NCBI GenBank assembly: GCA_948844705.1
Contig: CAQNVT010000006.1
Coordinates: 1 to 7,352 of the forward strand
Direction: 5' to 3'
Length of the DNA stretch: 7,352 bases
Origin: an uncultured Dorea sp.
GTDB taxonomy: Bacteria; Bacillota; Clostridia; Lachnospirales; Lachnospiraceae
This document shows, piece by piece, positions 5,219 to 7,352 of the stretch (the stretch's first letter is position 1; each line of letters begins with the position of its first letter). The notes under the pieces were generated by a model that saw only the letters and a program-made list of their open reading frames with translations, did no database searches and was not told where the DNA came from. A program made the translations under genes and the position numbers.

Positions 5219-7126
5219 TTAAAACTCAAAAACCGCCACCCCATAAGCCGGCAGCCTGTACGCAAAGGAGAACGGCCTTCCGTCGCACTCCCTCTTCTGT
5301 GCCCTGTATATAACCGGTCTCTCCTCCCCTTTGCCTCCGTACTGCACATCGTCGCTGTTAAGGATCAGCTTATACTGCTTCTTCCTCGGAACACCCACAC
5401 GATAATCCGTCCATTCCATCGGAGTGAAATTAATTACAAACAGCAGATTTTTCTTCTTATCTTTAGAATGCCGCATAAAGCTGTAAACACTTCTGTAAGC
5501 GTCATCCGCATTAATCCACTCAAAGCCCTCCCAGGACTGATCCATCTCATAGAGAGCCTTATTCTTCTTATACATATGAAGCAGATCCCTCATCCAGTTC
5601 TGGATCGCCTGATGCTCCGGCTCCTTAAGGAGATACCAGTCAAGCTCGCGCTCCTCGCTCCACTCACGAAGCTGGGCAAATTCCTGTCCCATAAAAAGAA
5701 GCTTCTTGCCTGCATGTCCCATCATAAAGGCATATCCGGCCTTCAGATTTGCGAATTTGTCAAATCCAAGACCCGGCATCTTGTTGAGCATCGAGCATTT
5801 CAGATGGACCACCTCGTCATGAGACAGCACAAGAATATAGTTCTCACTGTACGCATAGCTCATGGCAAAGGTCATTGCATTATGATTGTCTTTTCTGAAA
5901 TACGGATCCAGCTTCATATACTCTGTAAAATCATGCATCCAGCCCATGTTCCATTTCAGACTGAAGCCGAGCCCGTTATCCTCCACGCTTCCGGTGATCT
6001 TCGGCCACGCCGTTGATTCCTCGGCAATCATCATCGCCCCCGGGTTCCTTCCAAGCAGAACAGAATTCAGATGCTTAAAGAAATCAACCGCCTCAAGATT
6101 CTCATTTCCGCCGTATTTATTCGCAACCCACTGTCCGTCCTGTTTTCCGTAATCAAGGTAAAGCATTGACGCAACCGCATCCACCCGGAGCCCGTCCACA
6201 TGGAAATGCTCTACCCAAAACAGCGCGTTCGAGATCAGGAAATTACGCACCTCATTTTTGCCCAGATCAAAAATCTTCGTTCCCCAGTCAGGATGCTCGC
6301 CCTTTCTCGGATCTGCATACTCATAGGTCGGCGTTCCGTCGAAGTCAGCCAGTCCATGGGCATCCCGCGGAAAATGAGCCGGCACCCAGTCAAGAATAAC
6401 ACCAATCCTGTTCCGATGAAGATAATTGACCATCCACGCGAAATCCTCCGGAGTCCCGTAACGGCTTGTCGGTGCAAAATACCCCGTCACCTGGTAACCC
6501 CACGATCCGTCAAACGGATGCTCTGCAATACCCATAAGCTCCACGTGCGTATATCCCATATCCTTCACGTATTTTACAATTTCTTTTGCAAATTCCCGGT
6601 ACGTATAGAAGCCCTCGTCCTCCCGCCCGGGATGCCTCATCCACGAACCGATGTGAACCTCGTAGACAGATATCGGTTCTGCCGTATGAACCCACGTCTT
6701 CCTGTTATCCATCCACGCCTTGTCCGTCCATTTTAAATGGTCGATATCTACCACCTTAGACGCCGTCCCCGGACGTCTCTCCGCATGATTCGCATATGGA
6801 TCAGCCTTAAAAATAAATTGACCGGAAGGAGTTTCTATACAATACTTATACATATCGTATTTTTGCACGTTCGGGATAAAGCAGGTATAGATACCTATCG
6901 TCTCCTCCCGCGCCATCGGGTTGGCATGCATATCCCACTCATTAAAATCCCCTACCACCGACACACTTCTTGCGTTCGGCGCCCATACCGCAAAATATAC
7001 ACCTTCTCTCTTACCGTCTGTAACCATATGAGAACCTAATTTCTTATAGATCTCATAATGATTTCCCTGACCGAATAAATATCCGTCAAGCTCGCCTACT
7101 TCATATGCCTTTTTCTTTTTTCCCAT
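5219..7126 (-). CDS. glgB: 1,4-alpha-glucan (glycogen) branching enzyme
   Basis: GlgB cuts an alpha-1,4-glucan chain and rejoins it as an alpha-1,6 branch during glycogen synthesis in the cytoplasm. I start it at ATG 7126 (635 aa, MGKKKKAYEVGELDGYLFGQ), because AAGGGG (7136-7141) is 9 nt upstream and the promoter -10 box lies just beyond. Residues ~33-118 are the CBM48 domain (GVYFAVWAPNARSVSVVGDF). The E. coli-type extra N-terminal domain is absent. The GH13 barrel shows region I LDWVPAHF (245-252), nucleophile D316 in DGLRVDAVASM, acid/base E369 in MIAEESTAWP and D437 in LSHDEVVH. The C-terminal beta domain ends LPAYGVAVFEF. After SHDEVVH the sequence reads LKCS, where E. coli has GKGS; the catalytic residues are intact. 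It is alone on its strand here, with no other glycogen gene in view. Confidence 0.96.
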   Translation of the reverse strand: MGKKKKAYEVGELDGYLFGQGNHYEIYKKLGSHMVTDGKREGVYFAVWAPNARSVSVVGDFNEWDMHANPMAREETIGIYTCFIPNVQKYDMYKYCIETPSGQFIFKADPYANHAERRPGTASKVVDIDHLKWTDKAWMDNRKTWVHTAEPISVYEVHIGSWMRHPGREDEGFYTYREFAKEIVKYVKDMGYTHVELMGIAEHPFDGSWGYQVTGYFAPTSRYGTPEDFAWMVNYLHRNRIGVILDWVPAHFPRDAHGLADFDGTPTYEYADPRKGEHPDWGTKIFDLGKNEVRNFLISNALFWVEHFHVDGLRVDAVASMLYLDYGKQDGQWVANKYGGNENLEAVDFFKHLNSVLLGRNPGAMMIAEESTAWPKITGSVEDNGLGFSLKWNMGWMHDFTEYMKLDPYFRKDNHNAMTFAMSYAYSENYILVLSHDEVVHLKCSMLNKMPGLGFDKFANLKAGYAFMMGHAGKKLLFMGQEFAQLREWSEERELDWYLLKEPEHQAIQNWMRDLLHMYKKNKALYEMDQSWEGFEWINADDAYRSVYSFMRHSKDKKKNLLFVINFTPMEWTDYRVGVPRKKQYKLILNSDDVQYGGKGEERPVIYRAQKRECDGRPFSFAYRLPAYGVAVFEF

Positions 7127-7165
7127 TTCTTTGTTCCCCTTGATTTCTGTAAAATATATACATAC

Positions 7166-7194
7166 ATTATACTTTAAAATCGCACAAAAATAAA
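7166..7194 (-). promoter_or_regulatory. Candidate glgB promoter
   Basis: The minus strand has a perfect TATAAT at 7166-7171. Seventeen bp upstream is a weak -35, TTTATT (7189-7194, 3 of 6). Transcription would start near 7159, about 33 nt before the glgB ATG. The -10 is convincing; the weak -35 suggests modest or activated expression. Confidence 0.55.
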
Positions 7195-7352
7195 GGGTTT
7201 TGACCAATCTCTCAGGGTTGTTTCATGAAGCATTTCCCAATTGTCATTTATTATGAACCTGCCGTCAATCCTCCCAAGATCCGGCCTGACGGCCTCCTTT
7301 ACAGTTTTTCTCCATTACCAGCTACTCACATCCGGTAAAAAAGCGCAAAATA
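7195..7352. other. Region upstream of glgB with no supported gene
   Basis: No convincing coding region is seen. On the minus strand a short frame runs in from the right edge and ends at TAA 7315-7317; it could be the last 12 codons of an upstream gene. That stop overlaps an ATG (TAATG) opening a 16-codon ORF, too short to trust. A plus-strand 37-codon ORF starts near 7225 without a ribosome binding site. An exact 7-bp inverted repeat, GCCGTCA (7261-7267) and TGACGGC (7287-7293), with a 19-nt spacer is the only clear structure. Confidence 0.4.

Noticed and set aside
5159..6016. 285-codon plus-strand ORF opposite glgB
   Set aside because: It is the antisense shadow of a clear GlgB reading frame, has no recognisable domain, and begins inside the terminator palindrome.
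7127..7207. Longer start for glgB at ATG 7207
   Set aside because: The extra 27 codons cover the TATAAT box and the ribosome binding site and do not resemble GlgB. ATG 7126 is better.

Overview
The window looks like chromosomal DNA of an anaerobic Gram-positive bacterium of the Clostridia, most likely a Lachnospiraceae relative. This is an inference from three things: a bacterial V-type (A/V) ATPase cluster, a GlgB that starts directly with CBM48, and GGAGG-type ribosome binding sites on short, tightly coupled genes. No rRNA, tRNA, CRISPR array, transposase or integrase was seen.

Layout, left to right. Positions 1 to about 280 do not fit the rest. They carry a plus-strand reading frame, open from the window edge, with enterobacterial-looking codon choice. 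This stretch abuts the first ~36 codons of a minus-strand V-ATPase proteolipid gene (subunit K), whose remainder is missing. Next, on the minus strand and read from right to left, come V-ATPase stator subunit G/H (3397-3708), subunit C (2347-3393) and subunit I (425-2350). They are separated by 3 nt, then overlap by 4 nt, and are followed 39 nt later by the K start. A 207-bp divergent intergenic region separates this operon from a plus-strand group: trmB (3916-4602), a 49-codon basic Cys/His-rich small ORF with a strong ribosome binding site (4635-4784), and a thioredoxin-like gene with a CGKC active site (4804-5127). A near-perfect 26-bp-arm hairpin (5153-5207) lies between this group and the convergent glgB (5219-7126, minus strand), which has its own promoter. 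The last ~150 bases hold no gene that can be supported.

Function. The ATPase genes encode part of an ion-translocating rotary machine: I is the membrane stator with its half-channel, K the rotor ring, C the central-stalk connector and G/H the peripheral stalk. The catalytic A/B/D genes would be expected beyond the left edge but are not present. TrmB modifies tRNA, the thioredoxin-like protein does thiol redox work, and GlgB builds branches in glycogen. Apart from the ATPase operon these are housekeeping neighbours without an obvious shared pathway.

Most of the window is ordinary. The points worth a second look are the abrupt junction inside subunit K, the small ORF, the atypical thioredoxin and the long palindrome. 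No clear new multi-gene system is visible.
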